Shown: positions 41,116 to 50,231 of the stretch, piece by piece
Layout: each line of letters starts with the position of its first letter
How positions within the stretch are numbered: position 1 is the first letter of the stretch
Assembly: GCF_016649425.1 (NCBI RefSeq)
Contig: NZ_JADRCR010000009.1
Coordinates: 153,319-217,318 of the forward strand
Length of the DNA stretch: 64,000 bases
Direction of reading: 5' to 3'
Source of the DNA: Limnobaculum allomyrinae
GTDB lineage: Bacteria > Pseudomonadota > Gammaproteobacteria > Enterobacterales > Enterobacteriaceae
Position numbers and translations under genes: made by a program
The notes under the pieces: model-generated
What the model saw: only the letters and a program-made list of their open reading frames with translations
Databases searched by the model: none
What the model was told of the DNA's origin: nothing

Positions 41116-41179
41116 TATGATCGTTTAAATCGATCAATTCTATCAATAGTTGGTTAATCGATCGGTAAAAGCGATCATA
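41116..41179. repeat. 20-bp imperfect inverted repeat near attR
   Basis: The arm TATGATCGTTTAAATCGATC (41116-41135) pairs with 41160-41179, whose complement reads TATGATCGCTTTTACCGATC. It lies between the small operon and attR and may be an operator or an integrase arm-binding site. Confidence 0.5.
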
Positions 41180-41311
41180 GAAAAGTAGTTATTACTATTT
41201 GATGACGAAGAGTTTTTGTTCTGATAAGGTGGGATACAGATCGAGTTACATTAATAAACACACGAGTGTGGGTACGGTAGAAGCAATAGCCATGCGGTTT
41301 TGATAGAGTCA

Positions 41312-41339
41312 GCTTAACGGCCGACTCCACTATCTTTTA
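41312..41339 (+). repeat. attR: right end of the island
   Basis: GCTTAACGGCCGACTCCA then CTATCTTTTA, matching attL at 33586 except for one base. The sequence continues directly into the former rnpB terminator. Confidence 0.88.
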
Positions 41340-41341
41340 TA

Positions 41342-41378
41342 AAGGCACTTTATTTAAAATAAAGTGCCTTTTTCTTTT
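41342..41378 (+). terminator. Displaced native terminator of rnpB
   Basis: AAGGCACTTTATT and AATAAAGTGCCTT form a perfect 13-bp stem followed by TTTCTTTT. It stands three bases from attR with no gene reading into it, where the rnpB terminator would be without the island. Confidence 0.8.
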
Positions 41379-41521
41379 CAGGTTGTTCTTGATAATAAGT
41401 TAAATAAATTTAATATAGCAGCGCAATTATGTAAAAGTTAATTTGAAACTTATTTAATTAAAACAATAAATTAAATCATTTCAGTGATGTTGTTTATATG
41501 AATGGATATCAAGGAATCATA

Positions 41522-41884
41522 ATGAAAAAATTATCTCTTTTAGCATTGATCGTGCTGGCTATAGCAGGATGTGCATCGAAATACTCAATTCTGACAAAAT
41601 ATCATATGCGATGTGATACCGTGAATCCGAGTGCTGATGCTTTTGTCGGGTATGTTGATTGCATGAATTCACTGGTTGATGCGGATGATAAAGTAAGCCA
41701 GGGTAGTGGAACCATTAATATTATGGCTACAGCTAACAAGTATAAAGTGCAGGTTTTAGAGAAAAAAATGACCAGTAAAGAAGCCAAGCAGGCTTTCCAA
41801 AATCAATATAAAAGATTCACCTTTGCTTCCAATGTTCAACCTGCGCCTGATGCCGTGGCTCCAGTCGCTGAACCAGCTAAATAA
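41522..41884 (+). CDS. Small lipoprotein of unknown function
   Basis: 120 residues. The signal peptide ends in a lipobox (LAIAGC), with the acylated Cys near residue 17. The mature part has two further cysteines (MRCDTV, VDCMNS) and a Pro/Ala-rich tail. AAGGA precedes ATG 41522; an upstream ATG at 41498 is less likely because the signal peptide starts at the second. No known family is recognised. Confidence 0.8.
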   Translation: MKKLSLLALIVLAIAGCASKYSILTKYHMRCDTVNPSADAFVGYVDCMNSLVDADDKVSQGSGTINIMATANKYKVQVLEKKMTSKEAKQAFQNQYKRFTFASNVQPAPDAVAPVAEPAK

Positions 41885-41993
41885 TTATGCGAGATTTGAT
41901 GCCTGACCTGTAATGGATATGGCGATGTGAAGACACATTGCGATTACGTTGGGTTTATCAGCATTATTTTAGTTTGTTATATCATTGAACATG

Positions 41994-42029
41994 CACCCCA
42001 TCAGTTGGAATCAACGATGGGGTGTTTTT
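41994..42029. terminator. Terminator between convergent genes
   Basis: CACCCCATC and GATGGGGTG form a perfect 9-bp stem followed by TTTTT on the plus strand; it serves the lipoprotein gene and lies close to the convergent 42040 gene. Confidence 0.8.
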
Positions 42030-42039
42030 ATATCAGGCG

Positions 42040-42447
42040 TTACCAAAATCGATACCAGGGTTTTTGGGCGGGTTTCTTGAGTGGCAAAACCCGATGTATT
42101 TCGTTGCTTTGAGCATCAGCAACAATGATATTGAGAGCAAGCGCCGTTTCAATGATAAAAGGGACAACCTCCTCAACCCATGAGAATGAAATGGCCAGCA
42201 TTCCCATTTCATGATTGAAATTATTGATCATCGGCCCGTCAGCCCATGGGCAGTCATCAACTTCATCATCACTGCAATCACATAAACAGGGGTAGCGCGC
42301 AGTTAATATTTTATGCAGTTCCAGAAGGACTGGGGCTTTTTCTCTTTTATCATCATAATACTCTTCTCTGAGCTGAAAGATTTTCTCCCAGGCCTGTTTG
42401 TCTGCATCGGGTAGTGGAACGCAGATTAATTCGACGGTATAACTCAA
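42040..42447 (-). CDS. Hypothetical cytoplasmic protein
   Basis: 135 residues with a Cys/Asp-rich segment (YPCLCDCSDDEVDDCPWADG) and a conserved-looking EVVPFIIETALALNIIVADA end. I recall similar small proteins in enterobacteria, some near polymorphic-toxin loci, but I cannot name a family. No signal peptide or membrane segment. Confidence 0.7.
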   Translation of the reverse strand: MSYTVELICVPLPDADKQAWEKIFQLREEYYDDKREKAPVLLELHKILTARYPCLCDCSDDEVDDCPWADGPMINNFNHEMGMLAISFSWVEEVVPFIIETALALNIIVADAQSNEIHRVLPLKKPAQKPWYRFW

Positions 42448-42491
42448 TTTAAATAACCTCCATTGTTTTGATTCGATAGCACCACTCTGAA

Positions 42492-43964
42492 TCAGTGAGT
42501 TGCTCCGATTGGTACATATCCTACATCTTCTGTTAACTTTTGCCCTTGTGGGCTGAGAAACCAGTCCATCAGTTTTTGAGTATTTGCCGTGGGTTGACGG
42601 GCTGTCACCATATAAACATTAACACTAAACGGATAACTGCCATTGCGAATATTTTCCGCCGTTGGAGCAATATTGTTAACCGATAATAGTTGTAACTGGT
42701 CATTATGATTCATCTGGCTGGCGTAATAACGAAATGAATAACCGAGGGCATTACTGGTGTTCTGGTAATTAGCTACCCGACGAATAATACCGCCCATTCC
42801 TTCCGCTATCTCTGATTCCAGCGGTTTACGCATGGCAGTATCTTGCATTACTTTAGCCAGCATGGTGGTTTGACTACCGGAACCTTCAGGGCGCTGGTAG
42901 GGAATGATATTGATATTTTGACCACCGACTGCCTGCCAGTTAGTTATCTGACCAGAATAGATATCGCGTATTTGCTCAACGGATAAATTCTTCACGGGGT
43001 TATCTTTATGAGCGATAAATACGAAAGCTTCCCGCGCAAAAGGGATCATAGTTAGCGTCAGGCCATTATCGGCTGCCAGTTTCTTTTGCTGATCTGACGG
43101 TTGGGCTACAAAAATTAAGTCAGTCTCACCGGCAATCAGGGCGTGGTAAGCTTCCGGAGTTCGGCGGCTGTGGATATAAGGGCTAACAGAGTTCTCATCC
43201 AGCCCTTTATACAACGCCTGAACGGCTGAGGCATATACCGGATAGGCGGCAGTGGCGCCATCAATTCGCGGCCAGTCTTTGTCGATGGATATTGTGGCTG
43301 GTGAAGAGAGAGACGTTAGCCGGTTATCTTCGGTTTTAAAAGGCGCGTAATCCCACAGGCTAATGGTTTCGTTAACGGTCAGTTCGCGATTTTCTGTGAC
43401 TAAATGGGTTTCACGCTGATAGCCCTGAAAGGCGATAATAATCAGCAAAATTCCACTTAAAATCAGAGCGGGTAATCGACCCCGGCAGTTGGTAACGACA
43501 CTCTCCGATCTTTTTGCACCAACGGTAAGGCCCAAAGCAAAGCTGATATAGCAAACCACAGGCGTCAAAAGTAGTATCCATAAGCTTCCGGTGAAAAAAG
43601 CAATAATGTTTGTTGCCATAAAAGGGATAAACAGACCCATCAGATCGCCAAACGATGAATGGGTAAAGTCACCTTTGCTGATAGCCATGACAATAGCCCA
43701 GGCTAATAAACTGTATATTAATGGAGCCAGAACGGGCAGATAGCGAGGTAGAAAGCAGGTTGGTAAGTTTTTTTTCCGTGCCCACCAATATCCTACAGGA
43801 AAGATAACCAGTGAAGCGAGAGCGATAGCAGCCAGAAAATTCGGAATCAGCATACCGATTGCGATACTCGCCACCTGAATCAGAATGGGGAGTCCAATCA
43901 AGGTAAGCAATAAGGTTTCTATGATATAGCGTTTATTACTGATATTTTTTTCCTGACTATTCAT
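42492..43964 (-). CDS. PstS-like substrate-binding domain fused to an N-terminal membrane domain
   Basis: 490 residues. The first 185 hold about six membrane segments (for example 16-37, 43-62, 75-95, 108-150, 165-185). The rest resembles a PstS/PBP-like-2 domain: AGETDLIFVAQPSDQQKK, LSVEQIRDIYSGQITNWQAV, YQRPEGSGSQTTML and PFSVNVYMVT are typical phosphate-binding blocks. The Ser/Gly of EGSGSQT would contact the ligand. There is no pstCAB nearby, so it is more likely a sensor or an orphan than part of a transporter. Confidence 0.8.
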   Translation of the reverse strand: MNSQEKNISNKRYIIETLLLTLIGLPILIQVASIAIGMLIPNFLAAIALASLVIFPVGYWWARKKNLPTCFLPRYLPVLAPLIYSLLAWAIVMAISKGDFTHSSFGDLMGLFIPFMATNIIAFFTGSLWILLLTPVVCYISFALGLTVGAKRSESVVTNCRGRLPALILSGILLIIIAFQGYQRETHLVTENRELTVNETISLWDYAPFKTEDNRLTSLSSPATISIDKDWPRIDGATAAYPVYASAVQALYKGLDENSVSPYIHSRRTPEAYHALIAGETDLIFVAQPSDQQKKLAADNGLTLTMIPFAREAFVFIAHKDNPVKNLSVEQIRDIYSGQITNWQAVGGQNINIIPYQRPEGSGSQTTMLAKVMQDTAMRKPLESEIAEGMGGIIRRVANYQNTSNALGYSFRYYASQMNHNDQLQLLSVNNIAPTAENIRNGSYPFSVNVYMVTARQPTANTQKLMDWFLSPQGQKLTEDVGYVPIGATH

Positions 43965-44491
43965 GGAAGATGTCCGTGTGGTGGTTTTTGAGATATTACC
44001 ATTTAACGATATTTATACATCGTATTATGTTGAAGCTATGTTGTTCATCAGCCAAGCCGGTGCATAGCCAGCTGTATAATGCTAATTTAGTGAACTGAAG
44101 AGAAACAGGTAAAGATGTTATTTTGTGAGTTTGCCGATCTCAGTAAATGGGTGTTTCTATCCGGAATTATAGAAAGTTAATTATTAGGTTTAAATATTTT
44201 TTTTGATGAGTAAAAGTAATCCCCAGCCTCTTCCACTTATTTCTCTATATTTAACATTTTGTTTATCTGACTTTTTCACATGAATTATCATCAGTATCAA
44301 CCGGGGGTTGTACGTATTTTATACTACTAAATATTTCGCTTTTGGGATAACAGAGTATTGAGATGCTAGTGTAAAATTTATCTCTTATTAGATTCACGAG
44401 TGATTTTATTAAATCTACTTAGTTAGCATAATTATTGGGATTGAATTTTAAATACAATCTTATTATTAGCATATTTAATGGAGTAAATATT
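43965..44491. other. Intergenic region without recognised features
   Basis: 527 bp between divergent genes. It is AT-rich in its second half. A 21-codon ORF at 44115 has no good ribosome site. I see no repeat or RNA gene. Confidence 0.4.
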
Positions 44492-45379
44492 ATGTTGAAA
44501 AGAATACGGATTATTATTGTATTTATCATTTTTCTCATTGCTCATTATCAATACAATTTTGTTGATAATGACTGGGCTTTCTATATTGTCGCTGGCGTTT
44601 TATTAATTGGTTCTTTATGGGAAATATCTAAATTCTTTCTGGCGCAGAAGCTTAAACGTACCGAACCTGAATTTGACCTTAGTAAGATGAAAAATGATAC
44701 GGTAAATTTTCAACTTATTACGGAAGGCGAAATTTTTGCAGCACTGGCTGAATCATTTTATATGATCACTGAAACCACCGGGGCAACAGGCGAATGCTAT
44801 ATTAACTCATTGGAAACACTGGATCTTGATAATAAGGATGCAGTAAAAAACTTGAAATATAGCATAGCGGCATCGTGGGACATTGAGAACGCTAAAAGCG
44901 CGGTAAGCCAAATAAAGGCGTTGATTCATTCAGCAGAGGAACAGCCATATTTAACACTTTCGGATATAAAAGAGCCTGCAGAAATTGCGGCTTATAGCGA
45001 CTATTTATCCCGTTATAATCTGAATGTATCCCTGAAGGGGAGTGAATCTATTTCGATATATAACCTTATACGGGCATCCTGGTTAGCAAGATCCTCATTT
45101 TCTTGTGGTTATATTGATGAAAGTCAGGCACGAGAATACCTTATAAAAATAAGTGGCCTTATTCGTCAACAGACTAACTCGTGGGAAGAGCTGGCCAAGT
45201 CTTATTTAGTTATGTATCTGGATTGGAATGGCGGTTTGAGCGGTACTATTGGTCATATAATGAAAGACTATATGGCGAAAGAGCGTATTCTTGGTGCCAA
45301 ACTTCTGCTTGAAAGTATAAATAGCCCAATAAATGGTTATTCATTTCAACCACAAAAAATGAATCAATATAATAATTAA
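44492..45379 (+). CDS. DUF1266 family protein with N-terminal membrane anchor
   Basis: 295 residues. Two hydrophobic segments (about 4-20 and 30-48) precede a cytoplasmic domain with the DUF1266 pattern (ASWDIENAKSA, IYNLIRASWLARSSFSCGYI, NSWEELAKSYL). E. coli YbeU and YbeR belong to this family; function is unknown. GGAG precedes ATG 44492; the frame is open to 44435. Confidence 0.8.
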   Translation: MLKRIRIIIVFIIFLIAHYQYNFVDNDWAFYIVAGVLLIGSLWEISKFFLAQKLKRTEPEFDLSKMKNDTVNFQLITEGEIFAALAESFYMITETTGATGECYINSLETLDLDNKDAVKNLKYSIAASWDIENAKSAVSQIKALIHSAEEQPYLTLSDIKEPAEIAAYSDYLSRYNLNVSLKGSESISIYNLIRASWLARSSFSCGYIDESQAREYLIKISGLIRQQTNSWEELAKSYLVMYLDWNGGLSGTIGHIMKDYMAKERILGAKLLLESINSPINGYSFQPQKMNQYNN

Positions 45380-45398
45380 TTTGATCCTTTTCAGACCG

Positions 45399-45428
45399 AT
45401 CGCCGGATTTTTGCGTAAATCTGGCGAT
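45399..45428 (+). terminator. Stem-loop after the DUF1266 gene
   Basis: ATCGCCGGATTT and AAATCTGGCGAT form a 12-bp stem with one mismatch and a six-base loop, 19 bp after the stop. Confidence 0.6.
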
Positions 45429-45487
45429 ATTATTACTGAGATTTTGTCAGCGACTGTTGTCATATTTTTGTCCGGATTGGACTATGC

Positions 45488-45609
45488 GGTGTAAGCTAAC
45501 GAAGCGCCCCAGGGGAATCCAGGCCCGGAGCGCTCCTTAGTTAAGTACAGATGGTTTTCCGGCCGGAATATGCACTGTTGCTGATTGATTAAGTTTGTTC
45601 GCAGTCTCA
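45488..45609 (+). repeat. Dispersed intergenic repeat, copy C
   Basis: It shares with copy B the starts GGTGTAAGC, the block CCAGG-GGAATCCAGGCCCGGAG, the core AAGTACAGATGGTTTTCCGG then CCGGAATAT, and the end GTTTGTTCGCAGTCT. The segment between CCGGAATAT and GCAGTCT is equally long in B and C. C lacks roughly 60 bp present in the left half of B and the insert after CCGG. Confidence 0.55.
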
Positions 45610-45629
45610 CACCGGGCAAAGCCCGGTGT
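45609..45629 (-). terminator. Terminator-like hairpin after torA
   Basis: ACACCGGGC, loop AAA, GCCCGGTGT: a perfect 9-bp GC-rich stem downstream of torA on the minus strand. It lies at the end of repeat copy C. Confidence 0.55.
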
Positions 45630-45669
45630 TTCCATAGATAAACTCAGTAAATTAGCATCCGACTATCGA

Positions 45670-48189
45670 CTATGCCCCCATCGGCACATCATGAGCAGTA
45701 TTTTTAAGTACCGGCCCGGTATATTTCTCAATTTCCAGTTGTGCCATTTGACCACAGTTACCTTGCGCCAGACTGGATGAACCAATATCAAAAGTCAGGC
45801 AGTTGACGTTACCGTTTTTACACAAGGATTTATCTTCGCCAGGCTCCGCCGGATCGAACCAGGCACCTTCACTGATCCGTACGACGCCACTGCGAATATC
45901 TTCGCTGACGATAGCCCCCACCAGAATTTGCCCACGATCGTTAAATGCCCGAACCAGATCGCCATTTTTGATGCCGCGTTTCTCGGCGTCTTGCGGGTTA
46001 ATCATGATAGCTTCCCGATCGGCTACAGCATGCTTTTCACGCAGTGGGGTGTTGTCTAATTGGGAGTGCAGTCGGTTGGTGGCGTGAGCGGTATTCAGCG
46101 ATAACGGGTACTTTTCCGCAATCTCTGCTTTATACCACTCGTGTGGAGGCATCCAGCTTGGATGGCCTTTGCAGTCCGAATAATTCATTTTGGCGATGGT
46201 ATCAGAGAAGATTTCTATTTTACCCGATGGCGTACCCAGCGGGTTTAATAATGGATTTTCCCTGAAATCGGCAAAACGTACCCATTGGGTATTAGCTTCC
46301 GGCACCGGGAAACGCACATAGTTGTTGGATGCCCAGAACATATCAAACGGCGGCAGAGCCACCCGGGCGTTTCGGGCTTGCAGCTTCATGTCGTCATACA
46401 TGCCTTTTAGCCATTGGGTCTCGTCTTTACCTTCGGTAAAGGCATCATGTACCCCCAGACGATCGGCTAAACCGGCAAAAATATCAAAGTCATTGCGCGA
46501 CTCGAACTGTGGTGGAACGCATTGGTGCATCGGAAACACATACAGTTGGGAGTAGTCACCGCCCATCTCCAGGTCGTTACGCTCGTAGCTGGTGGTGACC
46601 GGCAAGACGATATCAGCATGTTTCGCTGTAGCGGTCCAGTAAGGTTCATTAACCACGACCGTTTCTGCGTGACTGTATGCCTTACGCAGGTTATTGGTAT
46701 CCTGATGCTGGTGGAATGGGTTACCGCCGGAAACATAAATCATTTTTACTTCCGGATAGGTCACTTTATTACCGTTAAAATCAACGGTTTTTCCCGGGCT
46801 GGTTAAGCACTCGGCAATACGCGCTACCGGAATTGGCGTCGGTGAGTTTTTCGGTGCATTACCCGCTGAGATACCTGCGACGATACCGCCTTTAGCGGTT
46901 GGGCTACCACCGGAAGAGTAATGGTAGCTAAAGCCAAAACCGCCGCCCGGTAAGCCAATTTGCCCCAGCATAGAGGCCACGGTTACCAGCATCCAGTGAG
47001 GTTGCTCGCCGTGATGCTGACGCTGAATGCCCCATCCCCCCATAATCATGGTACGGTTTTTGGCCATATCGCGTGCTAACTGACGTAAAGCATCCGCCTT
47101 AATACCACAAATGGCTTCAGCCCACTCGGCGGTTTTTTCTTCACCGTCGGTTTTTCCCATTAAATACTGCTCAAACTTATCGAAACCAACGGTGTAGGTT
47201 TTGATAAAGTCCGGATTGTGCAGCTTTTCTGTCAGCAACGTATGGGCAATACCCAGTAACATGGCGCTATCGGTATAAGGGCGAGGCGCAATCCACTCGG
47301 CGTTAACAAATTTCGCGCTGTCGTTATGTACCGGATCGATACTGATAATGCGGGTGCCTTTCTTTTTCAACGCTTCGAATCCGGTCTGACCGTAGTGATC
47401 CGGCACGTTCCAGCTGTTCTTCAACGTGACCATTGGGTTACAGCCCCACATAATCACTAACTGACTGTTTTCGATGACGTTCGGCCATGCAGTTTGCTGT
47501 TCATACACTTCCATAGAACCCACTACATGAGTCATGATCACCTGCGCTGCACCCGTTGAGTAGTCACCGGCATAACCAAGGAAGCCACCACTCAGGTTCA
47601 TCAGACGCTGTAGTAACGTTCGGGAATTGTGGAGCATGCCGACGCTTTTCCAACCGTAAGAACCGGCATAAATTGACTGCGGGCCAAACTCTTTTTGCAG
47701 GCGGGAAATTTGTCCACTGACTAAATCCAGCGCCTTGTCCCAGCTAACCCGTACCCATTCATCATTGCCCCGCAGTTCAGGATGGCTACCCGGGCCATGT
47801 TCCAGCCAGCTTTTACGCACCATGGGATATTTGATACGGTTTTTAGCATGAACCTGATAAGGCGCCATAGTAATCAATTCATTAGGATAGGGATCGTCAC
47901 TCACTGGCTGGACACCCACCATCTTGCCGTTTTCTACAATCGCTTCAAATGCGCCCCAGTGAGCCGCAGTGAGAATGCCTTTTTGTGCCTGACGCAGAGC
48001 CACAAATTGCGGTAGAGCCTGGCTGATAGCCTCTGCCAATGCTGATTTCGGCCACAGGCCGCTCAGTAGTGGTACCGCCGCCATAGCACTGGTACCCAGT
48101 AAAAAGCGGCGGCGGCTTAGTTTCAGCGGTTGTTGCTCAAATACGGTCAGCTCATCAATGCGGTGATCTTCAGAATCATATTTTTTCAT
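45670..48189 (-). CDS. torA: Molybdopterin-dependent TMAO/DMSO-type reductase, Tat-exported
   Basis: 839 residues. A Tat signal (LSRRRFLLGTSAMAAVP, residues 24-40) sends the folded enzyme to the periplasm. The molybdo-bis-MGD fold follows; GDYSTGAAQVI carries Ser211, the expected Mo ligand of the DMSO/TMAO/BSO reductase group. There is no N-terminal Fe-S cluster. VVGSMEVYEQQTAWP, MLGQIGLPGGGFGFSYHY and NFERNDLE-type blocks match TorA/TorZ. Electrons would come from the cytochrome gene 12 bp upstream. TorZ or a DMSO/biotin-sulphoxide reductase remain possible. No TorD chaperone or TorSTR regulator is in the window. Confidence 0.88.
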   Translation of the reverse strand: MKKYDSEDHRIDELTVFEQQPLKLSRRRFLLGTSAMAAVPLLSGLWPKSALAEAISQALPQFVALRQAQKGILTAAHWGAFEAIVENGKMVGVQPVSDDPYPNELITMAPYQVHAKNRIKYPMVRKSWLEHGPGSHPELRGNDEWVRVSWDKALDLVSGQISRLQKEFGPQSIYAGSYGWKSVGMLHNSRTLLQRLMNLSGGFLGYAGDYSTGAAQVIMTHVVGSMEVYEQQTAWPNVIENSQLVIMWGCNPMVTLKNSWNVPDHYGQTGFEALKKKGTRIISIDPVHNDSAKFVNAEWIAPRPYTDSAMLLGIAHTLLTEKLHNPDFIKTYTVGFDKFEQYLMGKTDGEEKTAEWAEAICGIKADALRQLARDMAKNRTMIMGGWGIQRQHHGEQPHWMLVTVASMLGQIGLPGGGFGFSYHYSSGGSPTAKGGIVAGISAGNAPKNSPTPIPVARIAECLTSPGKTVDFNGNKVTYPEVKMIYVSGGNPFHQHQDTNNLRKAYSHAETVVVNEPYWTATAKHADIVLPVTTSYERNDLEMGGDYSQLYVFPMHQCVPPQFESRNDFDIFAGLADRLGVHDAFTEGKDETQWLKGMYDDMKLQARNARVALPPFDMFWASNNYVRFPVPEANTQWVRFADFRENPLLNPLGTPSGKIEIFSDTIAKMNYSDCKGHPSWMPPHEWYKAEIAEKYPLSLNTAHATNRLHSQLDNTPLREKHAVADREAIMINPQDAEKRGIKNGDLVRAFNDRGQILVGAIVSEDIRSGVVRISEGAWFDPAEPGEDKSLCKNGNVNCLTFDIGSSSLAQGNCGQMAQLEIEKYTGPVLKNTAHDVPMGA

Positions 48190-48201
48190 TGCTTTTATTC
48201 C

Positions 48202-49317
48202 TTAAGATTTAGCCGGTTGAGCGCTTTGCATATCGCTGGCGTGTTTCTGAACGTATTGGGTTAACAGGCGTAGCTGCTCCTCAGTCAGAGAAGTTCTCGG
48301 CGCCATGCCTTTAACCACCCCAATCCACTGGTTGGCGTTGAAGCGGTCGAGAGCAGTTAAGCCGTGACAGCCAGTACAGTTGGTGGACATCATGGTTGAG
48401 GCGTATTGCCAGATTTTTTCCTGATCGTCGATCAGCTGGTTTTTAGCTACCCACACCTGAATGGCCGCCTGATGCCATACCAAACCGGTTTCCGGATCGG
48501 TTACGGTGTTTTGTGTCTTCAGGCTGGTGCGGGCTTCATCTCCCAGTAATACGCTAAGAATACGTTTGCCCTCTGCCGCATACAGTACTTCATTCACTCC
48601 GTCTTGCTGCCAGCCGGTGACGTTAACCAGTACGCGATCCCCATCGCGTTTGACTACCGTTACTTCGGTGGAAGGCATCAGGTTACCGGCATTGTGCTGT
48701 TCACCCGGTTGTAAGTAGAAAGGCTGAGTACCGATGGTATAGAGCTTAGTGGCGCTTTCCGGTGTTTTAGCGGCAGCGTCAGACAGTTCGGAAGCGCCGG
48801 CAGCAGCAAGAGAACTCATATCCGGCAGGATATGGGCAACCCCTTTATGACAGCTGATACAGGTTTGTCCCTCTTTAATGGCGACCGGATGTTGTATCCG
48901 GGCTTCCGGCGTTTGAGCAACAATATCCATGGCGTCAAAGCTATGGCAGGAACGGCAGGTGGCAGAGTTATTGGCTTCAAACTCTTTCCAGACCTTTTGG
49001 GCCATCTCCAGTTTATGAGCGTTGTATTTTTCTGGTGTATCGATCTTTCCGGTCATTTCACCGTAAACATCTTTTAAGGCTGCGACTTTGGTCAGAAGGT
49101 AATCGACCGGTTGATGAGGAACGTGGCAATCAGAACATTCAGCCCGAATACCTTTGGTATTCTGAAAGTGTACGCTGCCCTGATATTCTGCCAGTGGCTG
49201 CTGCATGGTATGACAGGATACACAAAATGCGGTATCGCTGGTTTTATGCATCACATATGCAGAGCCGCCCAATAAAACCGCACCAAGAATAATGCCTATG
49301 ATTAATATCCATAGCAC
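48202..49317 (-). CDS. torC: Pentahaem c-type cytochrome of the NapC/NirT type (TorC/TorY), N-terminus short
   Basis: 371 residues with five CXXCH haem sites at residues 32, 61, 121, 153 and 314 (CVSCH, CSDCH, CRSCH, CISCH, CTGCH), the layout of TorC/TorY: a tetrahaem NapC domain plus a C-terminal monohaem domain. It takes electrons from menaquinol to TorA. The only start is GTG 49317, which leads straight into the membrane anchor; the usual basic cytoplasmic tail is missing. In the same frame upstream lies VVRPG, then TAA, then FLWSVLW, so a family-like tail may have been cut off by one nonsense codon. Confidence 0.88.
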   Translation of the reverse strand: MLWILIIGIILGAVLLGGSAYVMHKTSDTAFCVSCHTMQQPLAEYQGSVHFQNTKGIRAECSDCHVPHQPVDYLLTKVAALKDVYGEMTGKIDTPEKYNAHKLEMAQKVWKEFEANNSATCRSCHSFDAMDIVAQTPEARIQHPVAIKEGQTCISCHKGVAHILPDMSSLAAAGASELSDAAAKTPESATKLYTIGTQPFYLQPGEQHNAGNLMPSTEVTVVKRDGDRVLVNVTGWQQDGVNEVLYAAEGKRILSVLLGDEARTSLKTQNTVTDPETGLVWHQAAIQVWVAKNQLIDDQEKIWQYASTMMSTNCTGCHGLTALDRFNANQWIGVVKGMAPRTSLTEEQLRLLTQYVQKHASDMQSAQPAKS

Positions 49318-49537
49318 ACTCCAGAGGAATTATCCGGGTCTCACCACCTCAGAAATTACGGAAAGGAAACGTAATATCTCTCCGATAAGCTAAAGTGTAG
49401 ACCATAATTTTCGAAGGGAATTGGCATGACAGCCCCATTGTGTGGGGATGGAGAGAAAACAGACAATTTTGATATCAAATGGATAAAAAACCGTCGGATA
49501 ACCAAAGAAAAACAGAGCGTATCGGTAAAAAATAACT

Positions 49538-49572
49538 AAAAAAAAACCGCCATTCTGAAGAGAATGACGGTT
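49538..49572 (-). terminator. Terminator of the MerT/MerP-like operon
   Basis: AACCGCCATTCT and AGAATGACGGTT form a 12-bp stem with one mismatch and loop GAAG. On the minus strand it is followed by a run of T (complement of A at 49538-49546). Confidence 0.8.
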
Positions 49573-49587
49573 GATAATGGAAGAAGA

Positions 49588-49872
49588 TCAGGACTGCTTA
49601 ACGACCTTATTGATGCTGCCTTTGTAACCGGTTTTATCAACGGACTTCAGCAGTTCATCGGTATTAAATCCTTCCGGCACTATGACTTCAGCCTGCTGGG
49701 TTTTCAGCGAAGCTTTAGCCTTAATCACACCGTCAGTCTTACGCAGCGCCTGATTAACCGAGGAGACACAAAGCGGGCAAGTCATGCCTTTCACATCAAT
49801 GGTGACCTGAACATTTTCTGCCCAAATCAAAGGGGAAAACAGAAACAGAGCCAGAAACATTAAGCGTTTCAT
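49588..49872 (-). CDS. MerP-like periplasmic heavy-metal-binding protein
   Basis: 94 residues. A signal peptide (ends near LIWAENVQV) precedes one HMA domain with GMTCPLCVSSV (the CxxC metal site) and a C-terminal TGYKGSI. I chose ATG 49872 with GGAGG eight bases upstream. Its stop-start neighbour is the MerT-like gene (ATGA overlap). Confidence 0.85.
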   Translation of the reverse strand: MKRLMFLALFLFSPLIWAENVQVTIDVKGMTCPLCVSSVNQALRKTDGVIKAKASLKTQQAEVIVPEGFNTDELLKSVDKTGYKGSINKVVKQS

Positions 49873-50231
49873 TCCAATACCTCCAGTAACCACGGCAAAA
49901 CAAAAGGATAAAGCTGAAAAGCCAGTACGATGGGAACAGCAATCCAGTACATACAAAGCATCTGAAAGCGGCTAATGGAGCCACTGCAAAATGGCTTGCG
50001 GGAAAAATAGAGCCGCCAGAAGCCCATGACGATCAGCACGGTGGAAACCGCAATCATCGGGAACTGCAACCAGCCCAATTTTTCAATACCCGACAGTCCG
50101 GCAGCGGAAACGCCAAATACCAGATAAATTAATGGTCCGATACAACACAGGCTTGAGGCCACGGCAGCAGCGATAGCCGCTGCCAGCGTGGCCAGAAAAC
50201 CGTTAGTGTTGCTCTTTTGACTGGTAGTCAT
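49869..50231 (-). CDS. MerT-like inner-membrane metal transporter
   Basis: 120 residues from ATG 50231; ATG 50252 is an equal option, as neither has a clear ribosome site. Three membrane segments; the first holds the vicinal pair in SSLCCIGPLIYLVFGVS, the MerT metal site. The gene overlaps the transglutaminase gene by 29 bases and the MerP-like gene by four. No merA, merR or merB is near, so mercury need not be the substrate. Confidence 0.83.
   Translation of the reverse strand: MTTSQKSNTNGFLATLAAAIAAAVASSLCCIGPLIYLVFGVSAAGLSGIEKLGWLQFPMIAVSTVLIVMGFWRLYFSRKPFCSGSISRFQMLCMYWIAVPIVLAFQLYPFVLPWLLEVLE

Noticed and set aside
44115..44180. 21-codon ORF starting at 44115.
   Set aside because: It has no clear ribosome site and no recognisable family; ORFs this short occur by chance.
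49588..50231. Mercury resistance (mer) operon.
   Set aside because: Only MerT- and MerP-like genes are present; no merR, merA or merB and no transposon ends.
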